Source of the DNA: CAXXHQ01 sp963665265 | Lineage (GTDB): Bacteria > Planctomycetota > Planctomycetia > Pirellulales > Thermoguttaceae | Assembly (NCBI GenBank): GCA_963665265.2 | Contig: OY762224.2 | Location: forward strand, 2,232,001 to 2,296,000 | Reading direction: 5' to 3' | Length of the DNA stretch: 64,000 bases | Shown here: in pieces, positions 62,587 to 64,000 of the stretch | How positions within the stretch are numbered: the stretch's first letter is position 1 | Layout of the letters: each line of letters starts with the position of its first letter | Notes under the pieces: model-generated | What the model saw: the letters and a program-made list of their open reading frames with translations, nothing else | Told to the model about the DNA's origin: nothing | Databases searched by the model: none | Translations under genes and position numbers: made by a program

Positions 62587-63654
62587 ATGGCGAGACTTAC
62601 TTCCTACCGCACCTTTACCGGCTTCAAGGCCCTCCTCGTCGGCGTCGTCTTCTTCGCCCTCGGATGCCAGCCGTTCGACCACTATACCCCCACGCTGCAA
62701 AAGCCGCTTACTCCCTCGCAACTTCCAGGTCGTGAAAAATCGATGATCTCGCTCCCCGCTTATTGCGTCGAGCCCCCCGATATTCTGCAAATCGACATGA
62801 TGAAGATGGTGCCCAAGCCGCCCTACCGCATCGACATCTACGACGTCTTGCAGATTCGCGCCGCCGGAACCTTGCCCGACCAGCCGATCGACAACTTCTT
62901 CCTCATCGAAGGGGAAGGGACCGTCAACCTCGGCCCGGCCTACGGCACCGTGCATGTGGCGGGATTGACCATGGAAGAGGCCAAGACCTTAATCACCACC
63001 AAGCTCAAAGAGATTCTCGCCCAGCCGGAAGTCTCGGTCACGTTGGCCCGCACCTCGGGCACGCAGCCGGTGAGCGGCCAATATCTGGTAGGTCCCGACG
63101 GCACGATCAATCTTCGCGCCTACGGCACGATTCACGTGGCGGGCTTGAACGTCAACGAAATTAAAGCCGCCGTGCAAAAGCACTTATCGCAATTCTTCGA
63201 CAGTCCCGAGGTCTCGATCGACGTTCTGGGCTACAACAGCAAGGTCTTTTACGTGATCACCGACGGGGCGGGAATGGGCGACAACGTCCGTCGCGTTCCG
63301 GTCACCGGCAACGAGACCGTGTTGGACGCGGTGGCGGCGGTGGGCGGTTTGTCGCAGATGTCGAGCAAAAAGGTTTGGATCGCGCGTCCCGCCCCCGGCG
63401 GACAGGGCGAAGAGCAGATCTTGCCCGTCGATTACGCCTCGATCACGCGAGGCGGCTCGACGGCCACGAACTATCAAGTGATGCCGGGCGACCGCGTCTT
63501 CGTCTCCGAGGACGGCATGATCGGCTTCAGCAACACCTTCGCCAAGATCACCGCCCCGGTGGAGCGACTCTTAGGCCTCGGCTCGCTGAGCATCTCCACC
63601 GTCCGTGCCTCACAAACTATGGGTAGAAGCTATAACAAAACTAGATCGTATTAA
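62587..63654 (+). CDS. Outer-membrane polysaccharide export lipoprotein (Wza-like, SLBB)
   Basis: The protein has 355 residues. The N-terminus MARLTSYRTFTGFKALLVGV ends in the lipobox FALGC, so it is a lipoprotein. The Poly_export (PES) domain starts at YRIDIYDVLQIRAAGTLPDQ. A repeated module is GEGTVNLGPAYGTVHVAGLT with EEAKTLI; a second copy is GPDGTINLRAYGTIHVAGLN with VNEIKAAV. These are the PES/SLBB units that form the channel. A third SLBB-like unit is VTGNETVLDAVAAVGGLSQM. Planctomycete homologues usually carry extra copies like this. Role: export of an exopolysaccharide or capsule. No polymerase, flippase or PCP gene is in this window. Confidence 0.9.
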   Translation: MARLTSYRTFTGFKALLVGVVFFALGCQPFDHYTPTLQKPLTPSQLPGREKSMISLPAYCVEPPDILQIDMMKMVPKPPYRIDIYDVLQIRAAGTLPDQPIDNFFLIEGEGTVNLGPAYGTVHVAGLTMEEAKTLITTKLKEILAQPEVSVTLARTSGTQPVSGQYLVGPDGTINLRAYGTIHVAGLNVNEIKAAVQKHLSQFFDSPEVSIDVLGYNSKVFYVITDGAGMGDNVRRVPVTGNETVLDAVAAVGGLSQMSSKKVWIARPAPGGQGEEQILPVDYASITRGGSTATNYQVMPGDRVFVSEDGMIGFSNTFAKITAPVERLLGLGSLSISTVRASQTMGRSYNKTRSY

Positions 63655-63866
63655 TCGATGGGCGTAAAACGGCGTCTCGCTTAACGTAACTGCAATTTCA
63701 GAAGTATGTTACGCAATCGCCTCAGGATGCCTTCCGTGACGAATCGTAGAAGAGAATTTCATTGCTCGACGAACGCTTTAGCGGTAGAATTCGTACAGAC
63801 GACGCGGATATGGATTTTTGCGGATGGTCAGTGAGCGTTTTTGGTTGTCAGCAGGGAGATAAGATT

Positions 63867-64000
63867 ATGAAATCTACTTTGGCGATTACGGCGATAACGA
63901 TCGGCTTATGGTCGTTCGGCGTTCCCTATTCGTTGGCTGACGATAACGGAGGCGGCGTCTCCGCGCCAACCGACTCTTCCGCACCGCTTACGCCGAACAA
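63867..64000 (+). CDS. Secreted protein, 3'-partial
   Basis: The ATG at 63867 has GGGAG 8 bases upstream. The product starts with a signal peptide (MKSTLAITAITIGLWSFGV then PYSLADDNGGG) and runs off the right edge after 44 residues in a Gly/Ser/Thr/Pro-rich stretch. It lies on the same strand as the export lipoprotein gene, 212 bases away. Function cannot be told. Confidence 0.65.
   Translation, partial: MKSTLAITAITIGLWSFGVPYSLADDNGGGVSAPTDSSAPLTPN

Overview
The window looks like a planctomycete chromosome. The evidence is two DUF1559-type pseudopilin-like proteins (one fused to a formylglycine-generating-enzyme domain), several small zinc-ribbon membrane proteins, a SpoVG protein with a zinc ribbon set inside it, a very large alpha-2-macroglobulin, and a mix of secreted, LRR and two-component proteins. 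Composition was judged by eye only; no taxonomic search was possible.

Bases 1 to about 9,000 (envelope and secreted proteins). A 5'-truncated DUF1559-FGE fusion is followed by the remnant of a membrane-anchored hydrolase that now reads in frame into a second DUF1559 protein. A secreted GH51-like protein with two duplicated LamG-like modules comes next. A leucine-rich-repeat membrane protein, a small membrane protein and a dolichyl-phosphate-mannose-synthase-like glycosyltransferase complete the stretch.

Bases about 8,700 to 19,610 (accessory region). It holds many small genes and nuclease-like genes: a HEPN-motif protein, a NucS-like PD-(D/E)XK nuclease, a secreted phospholipase-D-type nuclease, a DUF3775-like protein and a second HEPN-motif gene cut in two by an IS3-family element. 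It ends with a tight three-gene operon encoding a NucS-like nuclease with a PUA/EVE-like tail, a GIY-YIG-like protein and a nucleotidyltransferase. Directly after that operon lies the 3' part of a tRNA-Arg(ACG), from the anticodon loop to the discriminator base. This is the expected footprint of an integrated element and marks a probable island boundary at about 19,566-19,607. The three-gene operon is the best candidate for an undescribed defence-like system.

Bases 19,699 to 24,633 hold a minus-strand glycan or lipid-modification operon: a radical SAM/SPASM protein, a GtrB-like glycosyltransferase, a SAM methyltransferase and a polytopic membrane protein. A decayed IS110-family transposase follows at 25,000-26,000.

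Bases 26,270 to 64,000 are mainly core genome: a dual-specificity phosphatase, serC, sppA, a hybrid histidine kinase, tsaB, a metallophosphoesterase, yidC (with a PDZ domain in its periplasmic part), mnmE, a zinc-ribbon spoVG next to ispE, a CheY-like regulator, a short uvrC, an HD phosphohydrolase, zinc-ribbon proteins, an HD-GYP protein, a PEPCK-like protein, a c-type haem lipoprotein, the alpha-2-macroglobulin and a Wza-like export lipoprotein. The last gene runs off the right edge. Several clear hairpin terminators sit after these genes. No rRNA, complete tRNA or CRISPR array was seen.
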